Positions 10,701 to 21,308 of a stretch of DNA of 64,000 nucleotides are shown piece by piece; the stretch's first letter is position 1; the number at the start of each line of letters is the position of its first letter. This DNA is from Membranipora membranacea (taxonomy: Eukaryota > Bryozoa > Gymnolaemata > Cheilostomatida > Membraniporidae). Made by a program: the position numbers and the translations under genes. A model generated the notes under the pieces. The model ran no database searches. It saw only the letters and a program-made list of their open reading frames with translations, and had not been told where the DNA came from. The stretch covers positions 26,262,283-26,326,282 of the forward strand of contig OU612066.1 in NCBI GenBank assembly GCA_914767715.1. The letters are read 5' to 3'.

Positions 10701-13344
10701 TAGATTTGTGCTCTTAGAAATCTGTATAATTATAACAGCAGTTCAAGACCTAAACTTCTAAACTTCAATCTTGGATTCCTGACATTGAATATTTTTATCT
10801 TAGATGTGATCCCCGATGTCATCACTTTGGTGAATGCTGCTTTGATGCACCAGAGCCCTCTAACTTTGAGAAACCAGATGAGCTGCTAAAGTACACATGT
10901 ATACCACCAAGAGGAGATACATCACAAAGAGGTTATGCTGTAATAACCACCTGTCCTGTCCAAAGTGACAGCAGGCAGCAAAAACTCTGCCATGAAGGAG
11001 TGTTTGGCGAGTGGAACTTGCTCAGTTGGACCGTTTACGATGGCATGACAAATTTAAGGTATGGTCATATTTTGTGAGCATCTTGTGATCGAATCTGTCT
11101 TCTGTGGTTTTGATGATGTTTTTTTTCGCAAATTTTTCGTTTTGATTTTAAAAACCATATTTATGAGATTTTCTCATAAATATTCAATGCTTTTAGTTTT
11201 ACAAACATCTACTGTGCTCTGTGCAACGGAGTTGCAACAGAAAATGTCAAGTTCTGGAAAGCGATGACAGACTGTGGCTGGGAAGAAGTGACATCGGGTG
11301 GAAGAGATGATGAGCCATTTTACAAGCTAAACAGATGGTATGAAGAACTTGATATGTTGTTTATATTACACTGCATCATTGGTTATAATCGGTGATAACA
11401 CATCACTGGCAAGATGCAATGGTATCAGCCCAATCATGTCTCAATAATTTTCTCTTGTGAACTCACAATAACTCGAAAACTGTCACTCATTTCTTAAAAT
11501 AAATCAGTAAGTTTATTTTGTTCATTTTAGGACCAACTGCAGCTTCCGTCACTACCTTCCCCCTGATCGAACCCACGCATATCCGTGCTTCTTATCAGGC
11601 ATAATATCAACATGTCCCAATTATCTCTCAAGCTGGAAGATAGACGAGGGTTGTAGAAAAGGCCAATCTTCATGGGTTTACCATAACAATATGGTTTACC
11701 GCAACGCTTATTGCGCTGTTTGTAATCTTGGAGATCGAATCCTTAACGCTGATGTCCTTGGTTTCCAAGAATCAGACTCGGATTGGTACAACAGTGCCTA
11801 TACTGACTTAATTGTTCCTCGTAGCTATAATCTTGGTGCTATATCGCTTGACCTAACCAACAATGAGTGCTGTTTGTATGGAGAAGGTTGTCAGGCAAAT
11901 ACCAGGGGGATCATGACACTTTCTCCCTGGGGTGCTGCAGCAGCAAAAAACTCTAGTCAATGTTTCAGAGTTCCTTTCAATTCTACTTGCGCAGACATCG
12001 ACCTCGAGAGTATAGGCGACAATGATATGAGTTTTGATCATCTATACTCAGCAGATTGGGTACCTTCAAGCCAAGAATACAACTCCATTACCGGTCCTGA
12101 TAGAATTGCAGACTTAGTATTTATAACTGAGCCTCCGTTGTTCACCCAATTGATATTTACCGATTTTGGAGAGGTTCCTTTGGCACAGAGCCTCACTGTT
12201 GAAACTGACTGGACTACCATCAACACCACCTTACAGTTGTGTCACAATGGAAGCATTCTGGATACCTTTACTGGCAGAGAATTCTTAAATCTGAGGGCCT
12301 CACCATCTCTACTCGAGGTAAAATTATATCTTGCATAAACTATTTCTACGCTCTACTCCAATTTTTTTTCTTTTGTTATAGTGACCAGAGCCTAAACCAT
12401 ACAACACCATTGATTGGATTCAATTTGTTATCTCATTTTAGGTGAAAGACGAGAATATAATTGTTCCAACAGAAAGATCAAGCCTTGCATCCCATGACTA
12501 TATTCTCCTGAGCTTATCATTGCTTTGTCTACTTCTTTACTCCGGCTACATGATAATCACCAGATGGAAATTAATGAGAACACCTGAGCTCATGATGTTA
12601 TCACTTCAGATCACGTTGTCTGGAGCACTGATCTGTTTCTCAATCACCAATCTACCTTCAGGATTAGGATGTGAAGTTTTAGCTGGAATCCAACAATTTC
12701 TCTTCCTTTCTGTATTCTTCTGGTTCAGCGCTATCGGCATCAATATCACTTACACGATATTTACGTTAAGATCAGTGTCTACAACTCGCAAGAAGTACCT
12801 GTTCTTCTGCATATACGCTCTCGGTGCACCTCTGCTACTAGTACTAGTAACTTTAGGACTCTCAGTGGCAAACCAGGATAATTTGGATTTTGTAGTTTAT
12901 CGAGAGTCATTCTGTTTCCTCCAACAGAGTGAAGTAATATACGGACTATTCCTAGGGCCTATATTTCTCCTTATTCTTAGCAATTTGGTGCTGTGTGTTG
13001 CCTGCATGATGAAAATAAGGAGAAGCATCAGTATTGCCTCTAACGACAAAGATAGGTGGAAGAAAAATATTATTACTTGCATAAAGCTCTGTGTGTGTTT
13101 GGGGATAGGCTGGTCATTTTTATTTTTGGTCAATGCTTTCCCTGAGAATGGGGCACTTGTTACTACTATGCAGATCCTTATTGAGTTACAGGGTGTGCTT
13201 GTTGTTAGTGCAAATATTCTCAGCTGGAAAAATGTCACCAAAGTGCGGACACTATTCAAGGAGATTTCTCCGAATCATCCTTCTGCTGCCTCTACTGATA
13301 AATCTAAATCCACCGAGCTCACTCCTTTACCAGTGAGACTATAA
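7792..13344 (+). CDS. Methuselah/adhesion-like seven-transmembrane receptor, complete ten-exon gene
   Basis: This is a predicted cell-surface class B-like receptor of 1148 aa; ligand unknown. Exons: 7792-8080, 8197-8280, 8676-8934, 9086-9300, 9687-9734, 10115-10580, 10804-11058, 11197-11337, 11531-12317, 12442-13344. All junctions are GT-AG and the summed frame is uninterrupted. The start gives a signal peptide (residues 1-18, cleavage near CHAQ). The ectodomain (~19-850) carries C-x3-G-[DE]-C-C modules at ~65 and ~458. Y/F-x-N-x-x-C-x-x-C modules lie near 144, 262, 540 and 640, and there are many N-glycosylation sites. The last exon encodes seven hydrophobic segments (about 868-1110) with FFWFSAIGIN in TM3, then a short Ser/Thr tail. 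No GPS cleavage motif is seen before TM1, which fits Methuselah-type better than classical adhesion receptors. A paralogue starts at 55391. Confidence 0.85.
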
Positions 13345-13435
13345 TTTGAAATTTAGTCATATGTGATCCGTTGTCCATACATCAAATGTGCCTCATGTTC
13401 TTGGTCTGATATTGGTGTGAAATGGGAAGTGTAAA

Positions 13436-13441
13436 AATAAA
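13436..13441 (+). terminator. Polyadenylation signal of the first receptor gene
   Basis: AATAAA lies 92 bp after the stop codon at 13342-13344. A second AATAAA lies near 13506. Confidence 0.55.
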
Positions 13442-13805
13442 CAGGGTTAACAGCATTCAGTCATTTGCTTTTTTTATTAGTTGTGATTATTATTTTTGAG
13501 ATATAAATAAAATTAATTGAGTAATAATATAATAATAATGTGTGGTCATTTTATCTCCGAACATTGATATTGATATAATAGACAGCAATAACTTGGCGAC
13601 CATTTCTGGGAAGAAGTATGGGATTTTTACATATGACTCCTGTCTTTGCCAACCTACAAGGCAAGAGTTAGTTCGGGTGTGACAGGTAGCCTAATTGTTT
13701 GGAAATTCTGGCAGCCAAATCACAATATCGAGTATCTAAGTATCTAAGTTTGTGAAAATTTCTCTCTCTCTTGATTAAAAATTGTAAATAATCACTGGAT
13801 ATCAT

Positions 13806-15344
13806 ATGGAAGACAGTGCTTTAAGTTCTAAAAAGCGGAAGCGAGATGACCAAGATGACGATCAGCAAGAAAACAAAAAAGAAATGCCGTATTATTTAAA
13901 CAAACTCAGAGCACTTCAAAAAAAGCTGGACTCAACAACTCAAGACAACTGCATCGAAATCAAAGGTACTCTTGACAACATTCAAATCGTACTGGTGTGC
14001 AATTCTGCAACATACGAGGTTGTCAAAGCTAACTTCCAGTCCTCGTTAAAAGAGCAAGGACTTTACACCTCTTTACAGACCAACAGGGATCAAACAAAAA
14101 CAACTGTAGTCGCTGTAGTGGTCACAGTTAAAACCAAGAAGAAAGGAAAAAAATCTTTATACACTACGAACTTTTATAATACAACATCTACCATACTTGT
14201 CAATGGTATTAAGGACAAAGATATTTTCCTTGACCACTACACTAAACTTATCAACGACATTCCTGAACATACTATAAATGCATTGAATGCCACCATTCAA
14301 CAGAAATGTAAAGAATTCATTACATCCGAGCAAGGCATGAATGCGGCAGAAGTTCAACTACCAAGTCTGGAAAACGGCTACACGTCCAATCAAAGCTCCA
14401 GCACATCAGTTGCCATGGAAAGCACCAGCTCTCACAATCATCAAAGAACATCAGGCAACACATGTGAATCATGCAGCAATATCCAAAGCCTCATCAGCGT
14501 CATGATGAGCAAAATCTCGGAGCTAGAAAAAAAAGTTAAACAACAAAGCACTTTAATACAGAAACTTGTCGACCAACAACCAATAACCGATCAAATACAA
14601 CATCAATTCGACCAACTTGAAACCAGCATCAACAAACATCTAACAAGTAAATTGGAATGCAATTCAAATTCCTCACCACGTGAAAAAGTTTCTCCCAACA
14701 ATCAAACAGCATCAGCACAACACTGGGCTAACTATAATCATCAGCAACTTAATCTGCCATCAACTTCCTCAACGAACAACAACAATCGAACCAGCATGAG
14801 AACACAACCCCCAAAAGAACAAAAAATAGACAACAGTTTCCGCCCTATAGACAATCTTGTCATAGATATTAAGAAGGACTCCATGACCTACAGCAACTTT
14901 AACCAAGATACCATCAGACGCACCCTCAACAAAACCTTTGGGCCAATCATAATAGAAAAGGTTACCAGATATAACTTCAATACAAACAAACCCAAAATTA
15001 TGATACAGTTCAACCACCAAGAAACAAGAAACAACATCCTACGCAAATGGAACACTGATCTATTTGGTGGATCAAGTATTCGCCAAACAATCGACCCGAG
15101 GTCCCTGACAGAAAATATGGGTATGTTGAAAGGTGTCCCACTAGATGCTGAGGACAGCACTGTAATAAATGATATAAAAGTGCTCTACCCTCATGCTACG
15201 TCAGAAAGAATTTTTAAGGAGGGCAAACCAATGAGAATGTTCAAAATTAAGTTCCATTCTCATGATGATTTTCTTTTTTCTATTAAAAATGGCATTTGTC
15301 TCCAATCACAAAGTGTTAAATGTCAATTTGAGCAAATGAGATAA
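13806..15344 (+). CDS. LINE ORF1 nucleic-acid-binding protein
   Basis: A 512-aa ORF1 protein, expected to bind the element RNA and act as a chaperone in the ribonucleoprotein. The N-terminus has a basic stretch KKRKRDD (~9-15), a likely nuclear localisation signal. The middle is Ser/Asn/Gln-rich, with a CESC pair near 218. A charged heptad-like segment follows (about 230-260, ISELEKKVKQQ), probably a coiled coil for multimerisation. The C-terminal ~160 residues resemble the RRM-like ORF1 domain of CR1/Jockey elements, with a GMLKGVPLDAEDS motif. No CCHC zinc knuckles are visible. The ATG at 13806 is the first in frame after upstream stops. The stop overlaps the ORF2 start. Confidence 0.75.
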   Translation: MEDSALSSKKRKRDDQDDDQQENKKEMPYYLNKLRALQKKLDSTTQDNCIEIKGTLDNIQIVLVCNSATYEVVKANFQSSLKEQGLYTSLQTNRDQTKTTVVAVVVTVKTKKKGKKSLYTTNFYNTTSTILVNGIKDKDIFLDHYTKLINDIPEHTINALNATIQQKCKEFITSEQGMNAAEVQLPSLENGYTSNQSSSTSVAMESTSSHNHQRTSGNTCESCSNIQSLISVMMSKISELEKKVKQQSTLIQKLVDQQPITDQIQHQFDQLETSINKHLTSKLECNSNSSPREKVSPNNQTASAQHWANYNHQQLNLPSTSSTNNNNRTSMRTQPPKEQKIDNSFRPIDNLVIDIKKDSMTYSNFNQDTIRRTLNKTFGPIIIEKVTRYNFNTNKPKIMIQFNHQETRNNILRKWNTDLFGGSSIRQTIDPRSLTENMGMLKGVPLDAEDSTVINDIKVLYPHATSERIFKEGKPMRMFKIKFHSHDDFLFSIKNGICLQSQSVKCQFEQMR

Positions 15345-18100
15345 TGAATTCTGAATTTGCATTTTTGAATGTCCGTGGAATCACCAGCAAAATAGAGGAG
15401 ATAAAATCAATTTTGCATCAACGTAAATTCGCGATTCTAGGATTAGCAGAAACATTTATGAATGAGCATGATGGTGTTGGTATTTATGCGGTGCCAGGTT
15501 ATCAGGTGATTAGGAGAGATCGGGGATATGGTTACGGTGGTGGTCTCATTGTCTACATACATGAATCCGTGCAATTCGAACATCTTGCAGATTTTGACAA
15601 TAGCATGCCTGAGTCTATAACTGTCAAAGTAAAGCCAAGTACAAATAAAAGTTGTTTAGTCTCATTTATATACAGACCTCCCAACTCCAAGTCCGCATGG
15701 TATGATCTTGCTTACGAATACTTTGAAAAAGCTTTTTCACTGTATAATGAAATGATTATACTTGGAGATTTTAACATCAACATCCTTGAACAAAGAAGCA
15801 ACAGAAAGTGGTTGAATATTGTTAAATCATTTTCCTTCCGTCAATTGATCTCGGAGCCAACAAGAGTTACAGAAACATCCAGCACCCTGATCGATCACAT
15901 ATACACAAATCTGCCCTCAGATATGTCAGAGAGTGGAATTATAAAATATGGAATGAGTGATCATTACTTAGTTTTCATTAAAATTTTATTTTCCGCATTA
16001 AAGGTAAAAGCAAAAAGAACATCATTTGAATTCAATGACTATTCCAAATTTACAAACCAGAATATACGTGACCTTTTTTCAGGTCGTCACTTTAATGATG
16101 TATTGTGTGAGAATACTGTAGACCGTATGTATGCAAGATTTAATGACACCTATAGTTCATTAATCAAAACACTTGTCATCACCAAGAAAAGATTTGTAAA
16201 AACTGCTCAACTGCCCAAATGGTTAGATGATGAGGTAAAATCACACATGCATTTGCGTGATAGATTGAAGAGAGAGGGCAAATGGGAAGAATACAAAATT
16301 CAACGCAATTATGTTACAAATTTGATTAAGAAGAAGAAAAAATCGGTTATTTCAGATATAATTAAAAATAACAAAAATAACACCAAACCTGTTTGGGAAG
16401 CTTTAGGAATCAATCAAACTAAAATTTCACCGATGGTCAATATCGGTGGTTTATCCCCTGATGAATTGAACAGACACTTTACATCGATTGCAAAATCCAT
16501 AACCAAAGACATCCCTGATTCCCATGAATATAACATGATTAGACCAGTGACAACCCAAACGTTTTCTCAATTGACTCGCTTTACTCCAGAAATTTGTTTC
16601 AAATACTTAAAAAACATTTCTGACAATAAAGCAACTGGTCATGATGGTATATCTGTTAAGGTTTTGAAGAAAACATGGCCTTACATATGCGACATTGTAA
16701 CTGACATGTTCAATAGAGCATTAATAGAGGGTGTATTTCCTTCACAGTGGAAAACCGCAAGAGTAATTCCTATTCATAAGGGTGGAGATATCAAAGATCC
16801 ATCTAATTATCGCCCTATATCAATACTTCCTGTGCTATCTAAGATTTTTGAGAAACATGTGAATTACCAAATTCAAAAATATCTCACCACAAACAAACTT
16901 CTTCACAAATTACAATGCGGATTTAGAGAAGGTTATTCCTGTGTTGATTCCCTACACAAACTCATTTCTGACTGTTTGTCAGCCAGATCAGATGGTCACT
17001 TTGTTGCTATGATGTTTTTGGATTTCAAAAAAGCTTTTGACTGCGTCAACCATAAAATTCTTCTGAAAAAATTGACAATGTATGGTATAACTGGCAAACT
17101 GCACTCTCTCATAAAATCTTTCCTAACAGATAGGACACAATTTGTAGCTATACAACAAGGTGCAAAAAGTTCAAAAATTCTTCCAATAGACATTGGTGTC
17201 CCCCAAGGCTCAATTCTGGCACCAAGTTTATTCCTCATATACGCCAATGATCTTTTATCCTACACATTACATTCCAAGGCATTTGCCTACGCTGATGATA
17301 CAGTTTTCGTATCAAAATCTGACAACTTTGATACACTTAATGATTTATGTGATACTGATCTACACTTGATAGAAAGTTGGTGTAGGAATAATAGGATGTT
17401 GATAAACATAAAAAAATCTCACTATATGCTTGTACAACCCTCTCATAGAGCCACATCTCTAGATTTAGATCTAAAAATTAACCATAAAAAACTAAACCGA
17501 AATGCCAATACCAAACTCCTTGGTTTTACTTTGAATGACTCATTGACATGGGACGATCATGTAGACCAGATTTGCATCAAAATAAACAAAAGTTTGGCAT
17601 TATTCCAGAAATGCAGGGCATTCCTAGATAGTAAATCATCTCGTAACTTTTATTTCCAGTATGTCTTTTGTCATATGATATATGGCATCCGCATATATGG
17701 CAACCTATCACCACAATATATTCTTGAAAGAATATACTTGCTCCAAAAGAGGGCTTTCCGCCTAATAGCAAATGTCAGCCACATACCATATCATCTAATA
17801 CATACAAGTGATTTACATACATCTCTTGGTCTGATTCCTTTTCCTCTCCTTGCTGGTCATTTCACCTGTATTTTTGGTTTCCAAATTTTGCATTTGATTG
17901 CACCTGACTTTCTTTTGGAAGGCTTTATTCCAGCTAGCTCTAAAACCTTTTTTAGAGACAGATACCTATTACATTATCACACTGATCAATTAAGACAAAA
18001 AATCACTACAACTTTTAACTCTTTACCAATTCAGATACGCTCAGCAACCAAACTCACTCATTTTAAACAACAACTATCAAAGCACTTTATATCCTATTAA
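15344..18100 (+). CDS. LINE ORF2: apurinic endonuclease and reverse transcriptase
   Basis: A 918-aa polyprotein that nicks target DNA and reverse-transcribes element RNA from the nick. Endonuclease (about 1-225): NVRG near the start, ETF with the catalytic glutamate, IYRPPNS, GDFNIN and the terminal SDHY box. RT (about 400-690): NKATGHDGI, NYRPISILP, FLDFKKAFDCV, GVPQGSILAPSLFLIYANDL and the catalytic AYADDT (~648). A C-terminal ~230 aa region carries KLLGFTLNDSLTWDDHV, typical of the thumb and beyond. No RNase H follows. The ATG overlaps the ORF1 stop as TAATG, suggesting translation by termination-reinitiation. There is no stop or frameshift, so the enzyme looks intact. Confidence 0.9.
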   Translation: MNSEFAFLNVRGITSKIEEIKSILHQRKFAILGLAETFMNEHDGVGIYAVPGYQVIRRDRGYGYGGGLIVYIHESVQFEHLADFDNSMPESITVKVKPSTNKSCLVSFIYRPPNSKSAWYDLAYEYFEKAFSLYNEMIILGDFNINILEQRSNRKWLNIVKSFSFRQLISEPTRVTETSSTLIDHIYTNLPSDMSESGIIKYGMSDHYLVFIKILFSALKVKAKRTSFEFNDYSKFTNQNIRDLFSGRHFNDVLCENTVDRMYARFNDTYSSLIKTLVITKKRFVKTAQLPKWLDDEVKSHMHLRDRLKREGKWEEYKIQRNYVTNLIKKKKKSVISDIIKNNKNNTKPVWEALGINQTKISPMVNIGGLSPDELNRHFTSIAKSITKDIPDSHEYNMIRPVTTQTFSQLTRFTPEICFKYLKNISDNKATGHDGISVKVLKKTWPYICDIVTDMFNRALIEGVFPSQWKTARVIPIHKGGDIKDPSNYRPISILPVLSKIFEKHVNYQIQKYLTTNKLLHKLQCGFREGYSCVDSLHKLISDCLSARSDGHFVAMMFLDFKKAFDCVNHKILLKKLTMYGITGKLHSLIKSFLTDRTQFVAIQQGAKSSKILPIDIGVPQGSILAPSLFLIYANDLLSYTLHSKAFAYADDTVFVSKSDNFDTLNDLCDTDLHLIESWCRNNRMLINIKKSHYMLVQPSHRATSLDLDLKINHKKLNRNANTKLLGFTLNDSLTWDDHVDQICIKINKSLALFQKCRAFLDSKSSRNFYFQYVFCHMIYGIRIYGNLSPQYILERIYLLQKRAFRLIANVSHIPYHLIHTSDLHTSLGLIPFPLLAGHFTCIFGFQILHLIAPDFLLEGFIPASSKTFFRDRYLLHYHTDQLRQKITTTFNSLPIQIRSATKLTHFKQQLSKHFISY

Positions 18101-18229
18101 TTCTTGTTACTTGAGTATTTTTTCTCTCCGCTTAAGTTTTTTCTTTTTTGTTCTGTCACTGCATGAAAAACATTCCTAAAGATGATGTAGAATGACAATA
18201 AAAGTATATATATAAGTATATGATATATG

Positions 18230-18732
18230 AGCACACTGGGTTTGTTGCAGATTGCAGAATGAATTGCAAGGAATAAGTATTCTCCTGGTTAAGAAGTAGT
18301 TAGGATTTGTAAGAAAAATTAATAAAATAATAATAATAAATAAATAATAAAATAATAGTATTATTTTGTTGTTTGTTTTTTAAGTACAGTGTTTATAGCA
18401 TAAGTGTAAGCTATTTATTGGTTTATAGTTGTATAGAGTTTTCACTAATATCCGTGCTTCCGACTGTAAAAGTATTGCCAGATTTGGATAACCCATACCC
18501 TAAAACCTGATACAAATGACAGCTGAATTGTGATTATTCATAGAAGATATCCACACGTGCACACAAGGAGGACGACTCCAATAATGACAGACGCAAAAGT
18601 TTTTCTTGAAATCTTTTTTTTTTGTAATGTGCAGTCAGCCAATCAGCAATACCCACTGCGGGTTAACCTTTGCGCACTGACCATATTTAGTGGGCCGCCA
18701 TAAGCTCTGACTACAGGTTGGTACGCTTTAAG
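18230..18732. other. Short intergenic stretch
   Basis: A/T-rich sequence with an AATAATAAATAA run near 18325-18360. No gene was seen. Confidence 0.5.
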
Positions 18733-20680
18733 GGAAAAACTCGTTTCGCTTCTATGGTCGATCTACATTAATGACCTACATTTAGATGCTTTAAATCAGA
18801 ACATTATGGAGAACAATATGCTCTTCAACGCAAACAAGACTGCTTTCATGAACTTCTCGCTAAATTAATGAAATCAAAACAGTGAGCCTATGATTTGTGA
18901 CCAAAGCTCAATAAATCTTGTAGAATCTGTTACATATTCAGGAATTTTAGTTGATAACCACCTTACCTTTTAAGATCATGTAAAACATTTAGTCAAGAAA
19001 TGCAACTCAAAATTGTTTTTAAGGTAGAGACACGGGGGTCAGCAAATATCAACTTTTATACACCATTGGAAAGCTGCCGAGCCCCTGATCGCTTATAGGT
19101 CATCAGAAATATGATTGGACAACGTTGCGCCATTTTATCTAGGAAATAGGCAAAAAAGGCTGTTTTTAGAAAAGTGGATGGCTGAGCTAATTTGATCGCT
19201 AGAAATTTCAAAACGGGCTATATATTTTCTTAGAGATATAGTTCATTCTAAATTTTGGTTGGAAAAAGTATATGATGCGCTCAAAGTGGCTTTTTACGTT
19301 GCGTCGCGATGTGTGTGATTTTTTTAATTTGATGAAATAATGTAAAACTTAAAGCAACGATTTGTGATGGATTGAATGAATAATAACAAAACTTTATGCT
19401 ATTTTCCACCGAAGGTCTATTTAAATGAGACACAATTTAATTTCAAGCAGTATAACAAATTCATCAAGATTGGCACAGACCGTCAAAGGTAAATACATTT
19501 GGCGTCATTTTTCCTTAACGGCAAACATACTGTCAAAAGGACCATTACTGAGGTCAGTAAAATTATTTTTGAAGATACATATATTCACATACGAAGCCGC
19601 TTTGATTAAGCATGGTACAAACAAGAAATTCCAGCAGAAAATTGCACTGGGTATCAGTTTTCCCGAATTGTGCACCCCAGAATGCCAAAAAAACACCTAA
19701 AAAAGCCCCTTAAATTGGCTGTTTTTTGGCATTCTGTGGTGCGCAATTCGGGGAAAACTGATACGCAGTGCCATTTTCTGTTGAAATTTCCTGTTTGTAC
19801 TATGCTTGATCAAAGCGGCTTTGTATGTGAGAATTTTCAAAAAAAAATTTCTGGCCTCAGTAATGGTCCTTTTGACAGCAGGTTTGGCGTTATGGAAAAA
19901 TGACGCTATATGTATCTACCTTTGAAGGTCTGTGCTGATCTTGATAAATTTTTTATACTGCTGAAAATAGGAGCGTGTGTCATTAATTCAGCCCTTCAGT
20001 GGAAAATAGCAAAAAATTTGGTTATTACCAATTCAATTCATCCCAAATTGGTGCTTAAAATTTCACATTATTTCATCAAATTTAAGAAATCACGCACATT
20101 GTGATGTGACGTAAAAGGCCTGTTTGGGCTCATCATAAATTATTTTCAACTAAAAATAAGGATGAAATATATCTCTAAGAATAAATATAACCTGTTTTGA
20201 AAATTCTAGCGATCAAATTAACTCAGCTATCCACTTTGCTAAAAATAGCCTTTTTGGCCTTATTTACTTGATAAAATGATGCAACGTCATCCGATCACAT
20301 CTTTGATGTGCTATTAGCTTTGCATTCAGTGGCTCGGTAGATTTCCAACGGTGTATAGAAAGTTGATATTTGCTGACCCCTGTGTCTCTACCTTAATGCG
20401 CCATTTACAAAAGATAGGAATGTAACACAATGGTTTGAAGACTATTGTATGAATATACTTGATGTTTTATCCTATGCATCCCCTGTATTTTCAATTTTTA
20501 TCCAACATATCGAAGCTCAGTTGGAACCTGTACAGGATTCAGCCACTAAAATAATCAAGCCAGAAATGGACAACTTGAATTTTAAGAGCTACCTACTCTA
20601 TGTGATGTTATTTCTGACTAAAGAAATTAAGTTTTTCATTTCCATTTACCATTCCAATCTTATCGCCTGTTAATACATAT
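18733..20680 (+). pseudogene. Decayed LINE reverse transcriptase fragment, split by a palindromic insertion
   Basis: Before the insertion, one frame (about 18738-18866) reads SLLWSIYINDL, like the GxLLGPLLFxIYINDL box of LINE RTs, and later NANKTAFMNF. After a stop, a second stretch reads SVTYSGILVDNHLTFK and then HVKHLVKKCNSKLFL, the usual thumb-region pattern. The catalytic xADD segment between these boxes is missing. Homology-like but stop-ridden sequence resumes at 20397 (HLQKIGM...). This is an old, internally deleted copy into which the palindrome at 19023-20392 inserted later. Confidence 0.6.
19023..20392. mobile_element. 1.37-kb foldback (near-perfect palindrome) element flanked by TTAA
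   Basis: The ends GGTAGAGACAC...GTGTCTCTACC are inverted repeats. Complementarity runs inward on both sides almost to the centre near 19708, where a short loop lies between AATGCCAAAAAAACAC and TTTTTTGGCATT. Each arm is about 680 bp with scattered mismatches. TTAA flanks both sides (19019-19022 and 20393-20396), as after piggyBac-type insertion. Because TTAA is itself palindromic, a TA duplication with a longer TIR cannot be excluded. No transposase ORF is present, so the element is non-autonomous. Confidence 0.8.
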
Positions 20681-20864
20681 ATTGTTATCAGAAACCAAAA
20701 CTTACCAACTACATTGACAATAGGATCCAAAAAATCGCTAATGTACTTTGAAAAGAAATAATCAATGGGACCTGATGAATGGATCATAGGAAAAATTATT
20801 TCATTTCAGAAAGTGAAAATTATTCAAATATCACTGTCAAAAAGTCAGCATCATTTGACAGTAT

Positions 20865-21308
20865 CTATAACATTACAGAATCAACAGTTTGGTTTCCAGA
20901 AGAAGTTCCAAGACCTTTTTCTTTTGGGGTGCTGTTTGTATTTTTAAATATCACATTGACTGATTGGTAGCCAAAATTCTTTGTTGACCTTAAGCACCTC
21001 CATCCAATGATGTTAGTTAAAACAATGAGCACACCCTGCAACTCAACAAATATTTGTACAACGTCCCAAAGGTTGCTATAGAATCTAGCAAATATTACCA
21101 AAATCCAACCAAGCCCACGGCAAATGGAAAGTTTAAAGCATGTGATTATAGTCTTTGCTAGCCGGTCTTTATCCGATGCTGAACTTAAATTCCCACTTTT
21201 GGAGATTTTTACCATAGCAATAATGCCTACCGTAATGTTTATGAGGAAGAAAAGAGAGGTTTCATGATTCTTCTGGATAGGTAGGCTAGCACAACATGTC
21301 ATACACAC
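20865..21308 (-). pseudogene. Receptor fragment (TM5-TM7 and tail), minus strand
   Basis: An open 147-codon stretch reads like the last exon of the receptor at 7792: a TM5-like hydrophobic run, then SASDKDRLAKTIITCFKLSI (TM6 start). TM7 follows as VQIFVELQGVLIVLTNIIGW, then a Ser/Thr tail with its own stop at 20865. Further 5', the equivalents of TM1-TM4 are interrupted by stops and an oligo-A tract (21328-21337), and no ectodomain exons were recognised. Probably a remnant of a third gene copy. Confidence 0.65.

Larger units (their letters stand above)
13806..18229 (+). mobile_element. Intact non-LTR retrotransposon (LINE, CR1/L2/Jockey-like group)
   Basis: Two uninterrupted ORFs overlap by one base (TAATG at 15342-15346), followed by a short 3' tail with AATAAA and a TATATA-rich end near 18229. 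ORF2 has an apurinic endonuclease followed by RT and no RNase H, typical of the CR1/L2/Rex1 and Jockey groups. The 5' boundary was not found; the leader probably reaches into 13500-13805. I could not identify target-site duplications by eye. With both ORFs open, this is probably a young copy. Confidence 0.85.

Noticed and set aside
20865-21308. A functional short receptor on the minus strand
   Set aside because: Upstream transmembrane segments are broken by stops and no ectodomain exons could be found.
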